NCBI GenBank assembly: GCA_907163375.1
Contig: CAJQUW010007784.1
Location: forward strand, 496,001-560,000
Direction: 5' to 3'
DNA length: 64,000 nt
Source: Prostheceraeus crozeri
Lineage: Eukaryota > Platyhelminthes > Polycladida > Euryleptidae
In this document: one piece after another, positions 1 to 10,420 of the stretch
Numbering within the stretch: position 1 is the first letter of the stretch
Layout of the letters: the number at the start of each line of letters is the position of its first letter
Program-made: the position numbers and the translations under genes
Notes under the pieces: generated by a model
What the model saw: the letters and a program-made list of their open reading frames with translations, nothing else
What the model was told of the DNA's origin: nothing
Database searches by the model: none

Positions 1-245
1 AAGACCAAATAAAGTATTTTTTCATGACGACTTTTTGCTAACTATACTTTAGAGGTAACGAGTCTCTACTGATACCATGTAGTTGATTTCTATAAACGGT
101 AGACTTGTTACCTTCGTGGTAGTATTATTCATTAATGGTTCATCATGTTGAGTTCAATCTTTGAAATAACTATATTTGGAACATCACATGTCTCCCTATG
201 TTTTTCTGCTGATTTTACTAACTTACGTTTTCTTCAATACTTGTA

Positions 246-265
246 TAGCAATCGACTGCGATACA
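246..265 (-). promoter_or_regulatory. Recurrent 20-nt motif (left-element copy)
   Basis: The minus strand reads GCAGTCGATTGCTATACAAG. The first 15 bases match the motif found four times in the right element (54789, 55692, 55898, 56107). A TCTCTTCAG run lies just upstream, as at 55652-55662 in the right element, and a GTAAGT lies just downstream. It may be a regulatory element or part of a small exon; role unknown. Confidence 0.4.
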
Positions 266-435
266 GTAAAGTAACGTTCAGAGCTTGTTCACTACTGAAG
301 AGAGGTCTGATGTATTGCATTTGGTGCAAGGGTGGCCTCCCATTTCATTTCATTTCATCATTTATTCTTCCCCTCTGCATTCCATATTCGAAGATATGTG
401 GCGGGCTTGGGACCGCTTTAGCTGCATTAGAAGGT

Positions 436-451
436 AGCCCTTAAGAGGGCT
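436..451 (-). terminator. Histone-like mRNA 3' stem-loop (left element)
   Basis: On the minus strand AGCCCT-CTTA-AGGGCT forms a perfect 6-bp stem with a 4-nt loop, followed by ACC. It begins 49 nt after the predicted stop codon (500-502) of the zinc/coiled-coil gene. The copies in the right element have GGCTCT/AGGGCC, so the outer base pair differs (A-T here, G-C there) while pairing is kept. Size and the trailing ACC match the animal histone mRNA processing stem-loop; the loop starts with C instead of the usual U. Confidence 0.45.
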
Positions 452-499
452 CATGGGGCGTTCTCAATCCACCGACGCTACCCTCTCTCTCTTCATCGA

Positions 500-1633
500 C
501 TATTGCAAGAACTCTGAAAGAAAAAGAATAGGAGACTAGAGGCGGTAAGGAAATGATCATGTTGAAGTAGCTTACTGGGAACTTTCTTCCGAATTTTTCG
601 GACGACGAAGTCTTCAAGCTGGCCGGTGATGTCCATGCTCATGTGGAGACATCGGACTCCGTCGCCCTCGTAGCACTCCTGCGTCCTTTGGGTCGCTTGT
701 GATGATTGGGGCGTCGCACATATTATTTTCAAAGAGGGGAAGATGGACTTCATACACTCTTCTTTTTCTACACTTCTCACGCTCATGCAATCGCTCCACT
801 TCCGACAACAACCGCCTGTTTATCACCTTCGTCTCTTGCACATCCTTCACCACACCTCGCATCCGCTCCACCTCATTCTTCTCACACATCAACTCCGACT
901 CTAAGCCCTCAACCGCCTTCACTCGCTTCATCATGCCACTCCTTTCCTTCAACCACTCCTGCTCCTTCACTCGCATCTCCTCCAGCTTCTCTCTCATCAC
1001 CTTCATACCCTCAACCTTAGCCTTCTGCTCTTCATTCTCCTTCAAAACTTTTCTATTCACACTCTCCATACCCACCATACGATCCTTCAACCTCACAAAC
1101 GCCTCCGTATCATGCGCCTCATTCCTAGGCGATGATGTCGGTACAGGCTCAACAACTTCTTGACTCTCCCTGTCTTTCTTTTCCTGTGCGTCCCACTCTT
1201 CCTTCAAATCAGCTATATCCCCAAACAAATCTTCCATCACCGCATCCAAATCAACCTCATCAGTCTTCCTAATTTCCGCTCTCAACTCCACTTCCTCAGT
1301 CGCATCCTCATCATTCTTCTCAGCCATCCCCTTCGCAATCGAAGCTACATCCTTATCATTCTACTCCATTTCCAACAATATTCCCTCAAACCACGACTTA
1401 AGCCCCTTCTCTCCGATGTTCCCAGTCTCACACTGTAAATGCGTCTTCATAAAATCTGCCTCATCCCCCATCGCACATATCCGACAAGACACACACAGCC
1501 TCATCATCACCTTCCTCTCATGGCCCATCGTCCCCTCTTTAGCTTTTAGATGCTTTTTAAGGTCGCTGCCTCGTGCGATGCGGCCACAGCTGCATTTCCC
1601 AACAAGCATTCTTGCGTTACACTGCTTAGTCAT
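500..1633 (-). pseudogene. Zinc-binding/coiled-coil element protein, broken copy
   Basis: Homologue of the 392-aa protein at 52892-54070. The chosen ATG at 1633 places the first CxC motif at residue 14-16, exactly as in the right copy. Visible parts in order: a Cys/His-rich N-terminus (CSCGRI, then CVSC, then H..QC), a long charged coiled-coil region, then a conserved C-terminal block starting YEVHLP and containing CYEG and CLHMS. Three things interrupt it: an in-frame TAG at 1361-1363, a one-base type frame change near 700-715 (next to a GGGG run), and a 62-nt GT..AG intron at 575-514 just before the end. The intron looks genuine because the right copy has one of 60 nt in the same place. Function unknown; nucleic-acid binding is a guess from the zinc pattern. 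Confidence 0.6.
514..575 (-). other. 62-nt intron in the left zinc/coiled-coil gene
   Basis: On the minus strand the donor is GTAAGC at 575 and the acceptor TTTTTCTTTCAG ends at 514. Splicing carries one base across and leads to a stop codon at 500-502 after four more codons. The right-hand homologue has a 60-nt intron at the corresponding place, six bases after its stop codon. Confidence 0.5.
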
Positions 1634-1654
1634 GATAATTCTGTAAAGATAGAG

Positions 1655-2405
1655 TAAAATTTGATAGCAAGTGTTCATAGGATACTACTTCCTGATATGC
1701 ATTAAAAGACTAAGTCACCACAAATTTGATAGCAAACGTTGGAATAAAATCGTCAACCAAATTTAAAGAGTATGATTCCTAGCTATATCCTAAAACCCAA
1801 AGTTTGATAGCAAACCTTGTCAGAGCACTCACGGTTCGTCTTGCCACTTGAAACAGGAGTGAAGACTAGAGAAAAGACGCGGTTTATATACCCAGCGAGC
1901 ACAAAGCCATGATTCAGACCTTCTTTATTTGGCCATGCATTTGACATGACAACAGCGGTTTTACCATGTATGGGCATCGGTAGTCACCGTGCTCTCAGTT
2001 ACCAACTCCCAACACAAAGACGGGTTACCCTATGACGCGAAAAGGTTTGACGTCAATGCCTGCAGTAACCGTCTCATTTTCACCAAGTTACAATGACAAA
2101 CGATAGACGTTGCCAACCCTGAGTTACTGAGGCTAGACGAGATTTCACAAAGGCCTCATAGCAGAAGCCAGGTTGATAGCAAGCGTTTAGGTGTTAAGCT
2201 CTTCAATCCGTTACAGGCATTACTCAGAGGGGATCTTATCCCAGCTCCAAGGCCTCGACCCACAAATCCAACCTCGGGCGGACAGAGCGTGCGTCATGTC
2301 ACTGTGTTGGTATTCGGGCCCCGATTTTGACATAAAAAAACGGTGGAGTTATTTACAAGAGGAAACATCCCAAGTCGTTGCTTTGATCAGCTTGATAGCA
2401 AGCCG
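1655..2405. repeat. Cluster of five TTGATAGCAA repeats
   Basis: The plus strand has TTTGATAGCAA or TTGATAGCAA near 1660, 1725, 1802, 2173 and 2392, four of them continuing with A/G and a C/G-T core such as AGTGTT, ACGTT or GCGTT. The core is a partial palindrome (TTG..CAA). The cluster lies immediately upstream of the left zinc/coiled-coil gene (start at 1633, minus strand), so it may be a binding-site array for that promoter. I saw no equal cluster upstream of the right copy. Confidence 0.5.
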
Positions 2406-2439
2406 CGATTCACAAGCGTTTTGCAATGGAGATGTTTAG

Positions 2440-3480
2440 ATGCCACCCATGACAAGATAGCTAAGACTAAACCGATTGGCGTTCAAAGTGCTACGTTGAG
2501 AACTGTGTCAAATGCCCAACATGAGACATGAGTTGCCCCAGCGGTTTCGGTCTAAAATATGACACACTCCCTTGCCACACTTATCACTACGGCATCATCC
2601 GCCGTCCCGAAGGAACATCCTGTCCGTGGAATATTACAGCAAAACTCTCCGTGTCTTGCTCACTTTCAGTGAAAAACTGCTTGTATCATGGTAAGACTTG
2701 CTCGTACACACTTATCCATGCCTTCATTTACTTCAGCAGGGGCGAAAACCCTAGAAAACCTCCAAAACTAGTGAATTTAAATTTTTCAACTTTTTAGCAC
2801 TACTTACGAAATTTAATAAGTAGTCTGTCAATATAGGTCTGATTAATAGCGATCGAACCTTTTTTGAATCAAGTCAAACGGACTTGTAGAAGCAAAGTTA
2901 CAAGCCTTTAAAGTTTTGGAGTCTTTTATGGCCTGGAGACGAAGGCCATCTCCTGGCTAACCTTTAAGTCTGACGCCTTAGCTGATATCAGCAATGAAAT
3001 TTTCTAAGTCGGTTTCTTTCAGAAACCCGAAATTTGGAATGTTCGATGCTATCATCAGAGCTCAAAGAGACGACCTACCTTTGACAATCGCTCTCGTCTT
3101 AATGAAATGTCTCTGTCTGTTCCCCGCTTATATAGTTTGTGGCGATCAGCTGATGACGTAAGATCCATCATCCAAAACTTTAAACCCGTCTTTCTCCGGG
3201 TCTAGTGCTCCGATTGACTTCAAATTTTGACAGCCATGTTTTCTCACTCTCACCTTTCATTTAAGACATCCCTCGACTCTCTACGATGACCAGGAGCCGA
3301 GTTGAAAAAACTCACTTTTTTTTCAAAAGTTCCAAAATCTTGGAAAATGCGCAAAAACTCGATTTTTAACAGGCTCTCATTTGGAAACGAAACCTTCCAC
3401 AGTTCTGAAAAGATAGCATCCTAGAGAAAAAAGTGCGGTGTTGCCTCTAAAAGAAACCCGAGCTCTTCATTCACTTCCAA
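2440..3480. other. Left-element DNA without recognisable genes
   Basis: Short open frames only, none with recognisable motifs. The sequence belongs to the subterminal part of the family A element by position. Phrases such as CTCCGATTGACTTCAAATTTTGA echo the wording of the family B tandem repeat (TCCGATTGACTCGCGG), suggesting distant kinship. Nothing else seen. Confidence 0.4.
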
Positions 3481-4137
3481 TCCTCCACTATTTACCGCCA
3501 AAGGTGGCCACAATTTAACATTTTCACGAAAAAATCCCGTGTGGAGACCCAGTGTGAAGAAAATTTTCAACTTTTTCTCTCCGATTTACTTGAAACTCAC
3601 CCTCTAGATGCAGAATGGCACGCTGATTCCAAATCTGGTCTCTGTTTTCCCGTCCGAGGCTTCGTTCACCCGCTAGAGCCATTTTCATAAAAATTCTAAC
3701 TCTGTCGTTTAGAAGGGGTTTTAGAAGGGGTTTTTTAGAAGGACGTCCAGAAGGGGGGACGTCCTCGAAATTTTTTCTCTCCGATTTCGCTGGAAACAAC
3801 CTTCCTAACCCAAAATTTCACGTAAATTCCGAGTCTGCCCTCCGTTTTTCCGTCCGAGGCCTCCTTCATGACGAAAAACGACTTTTCTCATCCCAAAACC
3901 ACCAAAACCCACCTTTTCTCACTCTATCCTTCCGAGATTCCACCCCTTACCTCACTGGAAAACTCCTCCTTCCTTCCTTCCAGAGGGGGGGTAGGGAACA
4001 GTTTCTTCTTTTCAGACCCATTCCTCTCAGCACATCCTTGGCCATCTCCTTCCTCTCGCCAGAGGGGGGGGGGCTGAGTCAGCATGATGACTCATCGTTG
4101 CTGATTTTGGACTTGCGCCTGGGATGGGATTACTACT
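3480..4137 (-). repeat. Family A subterminal repeats and terminus (TTACTACT end)
   Basis: Contains two degenerate units of about 215 bp beginning AAATTTTTTCTCTCCGATTT (near 3560 and 3766), and three CCAGA(A/G)G-run tracts of 6-9 G (near 3752, 3980, 4060). The last leads into GCTGAGTCAGCATGATGACTCATC, with an AP-1-like TGAGTCA. It ends GGGATTACTACT at 4137. The stretch from about 3810 to 4137 recurs at about 48990-49349, where it also ends in TTACTACT and then diverges, which places the element terminus here. Confidence 0.6.
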
Positions 4138-4640
4138 GATACTTAGTGTTGAATATCAGTGACTTTATGAGAAGCAATACAATGACAAATAAGAAATCAA
4201 TGGTATTGTCATGGAGAGCGGAACATAGATCTACAATATGAAAAGTGTTTTGAACAACAGTATGTCATTCAAAGTGAAATTCATGTTGCCATAAATCATG
4301 GAAATCTTTGTAGATCGTGAACTATCAATTATATGCATCCGACTGTCATAGATTTCTAATTTGAAAGGCAATTCAGTTTTGCGAAAATTTTCTCACACAG
4401 GAGAGGTCAAAATGACATCACTCCGTAGTTGTAGGGTAACAGGTGGATTTAAGTGTGAAGGGAATCACCAATTTGAATGAAATTTCATCTACGATAGAAC
4501 AGACAAAATATATTAATAGTCGGTAAATATCAATTCCTAGAGAAGCTTTGTTCACCAAGTATGAAATTTCAAAATGTGACTGAGGTCCCAAAATCTCCCA
4601 AAATCTTAAATGGCGTCTCACATCTAAACGAAGACAGATA
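4138..4640. other. Spacer between family A terminus and family B fragment
   Basis: AT-rich DNA with no coding signal and no match that I can see to either element's end. It may be host DNA between two insertions or an unrecognised internal piece. Confidence 0.35.
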
Positions 4641-5471
4641 TGAACAAGCCGTTTCTTTCACTGAATTTGTCTCACTCTTAGCTTTCAAACGAGCTATTGC
4701 ACGACAAAATCCGTCCACTGGAAGCCAAGATCGAAGCTAGCTGTCCAGAGGGGGGGAGGTCAGTGAAATTTGATGAAAAATGTTTTGGTGACGGTCCCAG
4801 GTCGAAATTCCACACTTTGAAAAATTTTCAAATTTTTGACCATACAAAGTCACTCTGACACTTAGGATTTTTTCAGGTGAGCTCCGAACTAAAATCTTGT
4901 AACAGCTCTAACTTTTGAACGGCTGGTCCGATTGACTCGCGGCGAAAATGTCGTCGAGCAGTTTTTTCTCCTCTTTCAAACGAGTAGCTGTAAGACAAAA
5001 TCCGTCCACTAGAACCAAAGTTGGCGGGGGGGGGGTCAGTGAAATTTGATGAAAAATGTTTTGGTAAAGGTCCGAGGTCGAAATACCACACTTTGGAAAA
5101 TTTTCAAAATTTTACCCATACACAGCCACTCTGACACTTAGGATTTTTTCAGGTGAGCTACAACAGTCCACCCTCCCAACCTGGCCGGCACACCACGCCA
5201 ACCTGGCCGGCACACCACGCCAACCTCGACAGCACATCACCGCGCGCTATACGACGGCCGGCCAGGGGGGGGGACGTCAGCGAACCTTGCGGACTCACTT
5301 GGCCGGTACACTCTGTCGTTCCAGAGGGGGGGACGTCAGACTCAAAGCACCACGGCGGCCGACCACGCCACTCTGCCGTTCCAGAGGGGGGGGTAGGACG
5401 TCAGCGACGGCAGCGACGGCAGCGACGGCAGCCATCTTGCGCGGTCCAGTGGTGGAGTTTTGCTTACTACT
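4640..5471 (-). repeat. Detached family B element end (solo terminal fragment)
   Basis: Two tandem partial copies of the 292-bp family B unit (about 4650-4870 and 4871-5157), each with a G-run before GTCAGTGAAATTTGATG. They are followed by a GC-rich stretch with CCAGAGGGGGGGACGTCAG-type tracts (5262, 5320, 5380), a CGACGGCAG triplication near 5405, and the end GTTTTGCTTACTACT at 5471. The same sequence in inverse orientation forms the right element's first kilobase. The body of the element is missing here, so this is an isolated end. Confidence 0.6.
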
Positions 5472-6350
5472 TACTTGTATCATTCTATATTTCCAAGCTA
5501 TTAGTTTCATTATGAATTTGATAATTTCAATCAAAATGAAGAGTATGAGAAAACAAGTTTATCGAGACATAAAAATGATTACTACCCTATTAGTAATTAA
5601 AACGATGCCCTATTTGCCCTTTTTCCGGAATGCAGCATTATAAACAAAGAGTCATATAACCGTGAGAATCGATTATTAAGAATCTATTCTAAACCTGCTG
5701 CGAAGGATCTGTTGCAAATTCGCATGCATTATGAGATGGTTTTCATGCGAAGATAGTTAACCAATGCTATTATTTCCATTACAAAGATTTCAAAAGATCC
5801 AAGTTATCATGCATGAAAATCTGATCTGCAGCGTTACTAGCTAATAAAGTCGATCGCCCTCTAGGTTGACATTTCTGGTTGTGGTGAAGACTCCTTCGCT
5901 TGCAGCACTGGATGGGTGCATGGCGTTATGTCTGCCGCGAGAAACATTTTTGAATCGTCGGAAATCGTCATTTTGACTCCTATAGAGTATTTCTCCAACT
6001 TTCATTCAGCATTCAAGGCATGATCTTCAGTCATAACAAAATACGAATGTGATTGTTGTAACTTGTTGTGACTTTTCTGTCAATGCCCCGTTTGGATAAA
6101 TCTCTGATAAAGTTATTGAAAGCGTCATGACCAACGACTATTATTGTTGCAATTAAACACACATGATTTTCTGCTAAAAAATGAAATTCACAAAATTTCT
6201 TCTAGGTACAACACGTTTTGTTCAATAATGAATTTGAGCAGCAGATTGTCATTGAGATAGACAATTCCTAATTTTACTTTAATCGTCTTCTTGATTTAAT
6301 TGCATTCCGACAAGTACAAAGGATGTCCATACCACTCACGTGCATGATGC
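5472..6350. other. Intergenic host DNA
   Basis: AT-rich sequence immediately outside the TTACTACT boundary. No exon, RNA gene or repeat recognised. Confidence 0.35.
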
Positions 6351-7960
6351 ATTTTAGTCATTCATGCTGATCGCTTTAGTTTCATGCCATTTCATTTCGT
6401 CAGACCAACGCTTATTATGATCTCTTATTAATCTATTCAATATCTGTTCAACAAAAGTCCTATCTTTCAGCATTTATTTCAACCGACAGATATATCCATA
6501 GAAATCTGTCTTTCTGCTTGCGCAAGTTAGTGGGACTTGAATGGACAACAGTTGTTTGTTGATGGCCATTTCAAAGGTTCAGTCAGACACTATCTAAGTC
6601 AATGCTTCTAGATATTAAGAAGAATCAAAATACTGAAACTGTGCTGCACCGAAAAGAAATAGTCCTAGACATTTTCCAGCTCACAAAAATTGTATTCACG
6701 GAACTTCTTTAAGGTGTAGCATGGTTTCAGTAATCTGATTCTTCTTAAGATCTGGCAACATTTACTTAGAACAGTGTCTGACTGAGCAGTTGAAATTGCC
6801 ATCAATAAACAGACATTGTCCATTCTAGTCCCATTAACTCACGCAAAGCGACAAGTCGGATTTCTTTGGATAAATATGCCAGTTTAAATAAACACTGTCG
6901 GAATACAGTTGAAGTAGAATTCGGATGAGAGTTGTCATCAGCTCAATTTTGCTTAGCTCACAGAGTCGCCAACTACTTAACACTAGAAATACGGTGGAAA
7001 ATGTATTACTAAAACTACGGACTGAGGTCAAAATGACCTCACATACAGAATATTATCATCTAATTGTCGGAATTGCTTTCCATAAGCTAATATACATGTA
7101 TTCAAAACTTTCTAGTTCTTGATAAAATGTGTCATTACATTTTAGTGAAATGAGAAAATAATTTTCCAGAGGCGACGGATCAAATGAACAATGCGCTATC
7201 AATGGCTTTTAAGATATGAAAACGTCGCAAAAATCAAAAAATTTATTGATTATTTAAGCTCTACCAGTTTTAATTGGCAGCAAGATGACATAGATTCACC
7301 AATCTTCATCAGGAGAAATATAAAAACTACTGTCCACTCAATTACCGCCAATACATGCCATGCGACAAGTCAGATTTCTATGGATAAATATGTCATTTAA
7401 AATAAGTACAGAAAAAATAACTTTTGTTCATTAGATGTACAATCGTTTCATAGCAGATCAAAATATGCGGTGATCTGACGAGATGAAATGGCATGCTAGA
7501 CACTAAAACAATAACCAAGCATGACCGAAATACATCACACGACGCCGATAGTGACACCGTCTTGTGGGAATACAATTGAAGCAAGAAGTCGAATTGAAGT
7601 TGTGGCAATAATTGTCCATCCATATCCTTCATGAGAATGCTTGATTCACAAAGTCAATTAATTAAATGTGGTGCACCTATGAAGAAGTTCTGTGAACATA
7701 ATTTTGTGAACTGGAGAATGTGCTTATTAATCAATTATTATTAAACAATAAATCTCGTTGTCATGAAGCTTTCATTAGCTTTAACAGAAAGTTCAGCAAG
7801 CCACCTACACCCAGAAATGTCTCTTTTCAACAAACTGCTAGAGAAATCTGCCTGAAAAGCGCAATCATAATTATAAAAATGATAAAACTCATTTTGAGTG
7901 ATTAAATGAATGTTGGATCACGTTATTACGTGTTTCAAACACAGATATACATGGATCTAC
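6350..7960. repeat. Nested inverted-repeat (foldback) cluster
   Basis: About 6490-6660 pairs as an imperfect inverted repeat with about 6705-6870 (shared blocks: AGAATC, CAGTCAGACACT, ATGGACAA, TTGATGGC). A second, wider layer links GCCATTTCATTTCGTCAGA near 6390 with its reverse complement near 7470-7495, and TTCACGGAACTTCTTTAAGG near 6700 with its reverse complement near 7685. GACAAGTC(G/A)GATTTCT(T/A)TGGATAAATATG occurs directly repeated near 6850 and 7370. This looks like two inverted copies of a roughly 1-kb element. Open frames inside it are not genes. Confidence 0.5.
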
Positions 7961-8079
7961 ATAAACAAATGGGATTTTGCGATGTCTGACCCTCCGCATT
8001 TTGAAAAAGACGACTTGGAGTACAGCTTAATAGCTGGCTTATACCTCCTCGGTATTGAGAACGAAGATAGCTCCTGAAA

Positions 8080-9640
8080 ACATTGACAGATCCGTTTTAC
8101 GGAAACCTCACAAGTCTGCGTAAATTCTTGTAGGATGCGGAGACTCTAAAATACGGAGGCATGTTTATAGTTTATTGAATCATTCGACATTGCATAAACA
8201 ATTATTCATTAACAAAGCATGGTCAACTTGCCTTGAGTTGTACAAGTCACGTGATGTCATCGCTTCACCTTCAATCTTATTGGTTCACAATCAAACTTCA
8301 GTCAACTGAAATACGGAGGCATTCAATCAAACCAATGTCTGCGTATCTTGATTCTCGAGCCTCCGTTTCATTTCGGCTGATAAAAATATGGTAACGTTTC
8401 CGTATTCGCACAAAATCTCCCGGAGACATGTCCGTATTTTATTAAATTATTCCCGTAGACGTCTTCGCACAAAAGGCGAAGGAAGTATAAACCAGGCGTG
8501 GGAATTCTCCCTTTGCTGATGTTGGGTGACATTCTACAAATTAAAAATAACAAGAAGCTCGTGCGCGACTTTAGGAAGAAAATGTCAGTAGCTCTGGGAC
8601 TATATAATCCAATGCAGTAACCACAACACTACAATACTTTAGATAAACAGTGTAGAAAGGCCTTTGTTATGCCGGATCTACAGAACCGTTGTATATGAAA
8701 AGTCCGGTGAATGGCATCAGTGACCACTTGAGCAGAAACAGATTACTGCACACAGATTAAAGCGCGCAAGAGTTACTTGTTATTTTTAGTTTGTATATTG
8801 TCACCCAACATCAGTAAAACGACAATACTTAAGCCTGGTTTATACTTCCTCCGCCTTTTGTGCGCAGACATCTACGGGAATAATTTAACCACAAAATTAG
8901 ATTCATCTGCGCGCGCTTCGGTTTCCTAGAAAGGAAGAATTGTATGTAACCTTAATATCGAAATGGCACATCACATCACACAACTTGCTCCTTCTCGAAT
9001 GGATAATTCGTGTATCGCTTGCTATTGGAAATGGCAAACAATAAGCTGTCAGCAAAGGACACCAGAGCCAGTGAGAGATGCGTGCGTGCTGTGCTATCAC
9101 TTCGCACACACCAAAACAAACATCGATGTGTGGCTTCGATTCAATGTATGCACTATACAGTGAGCAATGCCGAGGAGAGGATGTGAAATCATCAAGTGAA
9201 CTAATTTTCGTACGCCTGCTACTTTCTTTAATAATGATCGGAAGGGTCAACATTATGGAGAAAATTTGTGGGCAATGATCTGAATTCTTCGAATCTGAAG
9301 GAATTTTGGCAATCGAAGCACTTCGCTGGAACTCACATTAATCCGCAAGCGACGCACGACTTTTTTTCCTATCTCTGTAAGGTATTAGGAATTCCTTTCT
9401 GCCCACCTAATAGGTTCCTCAATGTGCCGTCCATTTCGTATTAATCACACTTCTAGCAAACCGAAGCAGATAAACAAAATATTTAATTCTGTGAATTTAA
9501 CAAAATATGGACATGTCTACGGGAGATTTTGTGCGAATACGGAGACGTTACTGTATTTTTTTATCAGCTGACATGAAACGAATGCTCGAAAATACACAGA
9601 TGACCGCAATGAGAAGAAATCACAATCGATGGATCTCAAA
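8080..9640. repeat. Foldback element with TACGGAGGC-rich arms
   Basis: The left arm (about 8330-8560) holds a block with ATCTCCCGGAGACATGTCCG and another with AAAGGCGAAGGAAGTATAAA. It matches the reverse complement of 8770-8890 continuing at about 9502-9600; the second arm was split by insertion of the 604-bp element at 8890-9493. The motif (A)TACGGAGGC recurs in the outer part near 8155 and 8310. No coding capacity seen. Confidence 0.55.
8890..9493. mobile_element. Non-autonomous P-like element (604 bp) with perfect 8-bp target duplication
   Basis: Starts CACAAAATTAG and ends TTAATTCTGTG, an inverted terminal repeat that continues imperfectly for about 75 bp. It is bounded on both sides by AATTTAAC (8882-8889 and 9494-9501). 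Its right 300 bp (9200-9493) match, in reverse complement, the left end of the P/THAP9-like element at 31323-33830. An 8-bp duplication is the known signature of P elements. No transposase is encoded, so it depends on a relative. It interrupts the arm of an older foldback element. Confidence 0.75.
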
Positions 9641-10420
9641 TGCTGAATATCGACGATAGCGATGATGGCATCTGTGGACTAAGAGAAAAATCACACAAAA
9701 ACGATGCAATGACACATGTGATGACAAGGGGATTCCAGTGATAAAAATTCTACCAAACGAGACAAGGTGGGAGCAATCTTAAGCCACAATAAAATTTTTC
9801 TGTAGTACTTGACAAACAGAAAGACACGATCACACGATAGATAAATGGAGTTTAAGTATTTAAATATCAATTTATTGACATGTGGTATGATTTTATGACA
9901 TAATCTCAGATGAATTAAATTGTGATGCTTATTACTCTTTCTGTGTCAGGCATTTTGAGACATGATAAGCGTGAAAATAAAAAACACTCAATGACAAGGA
10001 TGAGCTTTAAAGTAATCTTTATTGGTCACTTCAATCAAAGTTAATAATAAAACATTGCTTCTGCAGACTATAGCGTCATCAGCAATGACTCGAACGATCT
10101 GTAAAAATATAGCTCTTTCTTATGTATCGTTATCATGACATTCGATTCATTGGTACCCGTAATTTCTCCAAAACAAGAAGAAATGCACATCTCACATGCA
10201 GCACCACATAGTAAAAGGAGTTCATATAACCATATCAAGGCTGCCATCGCATTGGAGATATAATTGATACTGAGTTGCTACTCTGAAACATGCATACTCT
10301 ATGGTTCCAACTTCAAATAAATTAGTGTACGTGTGTATGGTCTAGCATACGTCTTCAGAGCAAACGTGAATGAACAGAACTCATTCTTCGTCAAGCTTTT
10401 CATCCCGAATTCACTCTGCC
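9640..10420. other. Intergenic DNA
   Basis: AT-rich, no supported gene or repeat. Confidence 0.3.

Larger units (their letters stand above)
1..4137 (-). mobile_element. End of a large virus-like element, family A (partial, runs off the left edge)
   Basis: Read on the minus strand from 4137 towards 1, this segment has the same order as the right-hand element at 50982-64000: terminal TTACTACT motif, repeat-rich subterminal DNA with G-runs, zinc/coiled-coil gene, histone-like stem-loop, then a sequence holding the GCAGTCGATTGC motif. The order and local similarity show two related elements in opposite orientation. The gene and the subterminal repeats differ strongly from the right copy, so I treat it as a separate family. 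The inner part of the element lies outside the window. Element class is inferred from the polymerase in the right copy. Confidence 0.6.

Noticed and set aside
614-1327. Independent 237-aa protein starting at 1327
   Set aside because: It is the middle of the zinc/coiled-coil gene; alignment with 52892-54070 shows the true start at 1633, an in-frame stop at 1361 and a frame change near 710.
5153-5643. Proline/arginine-rich frames of about 120 aa
   Set aside because: Produced by GC-rich family B end repeats; the same repeats give similar false frames at 50970-51327.
8903-9278. Short frames on both strands (66-116 aa)
   Set aside because: They lie inside the non-autonomous P-like element and carry no transposase motif.
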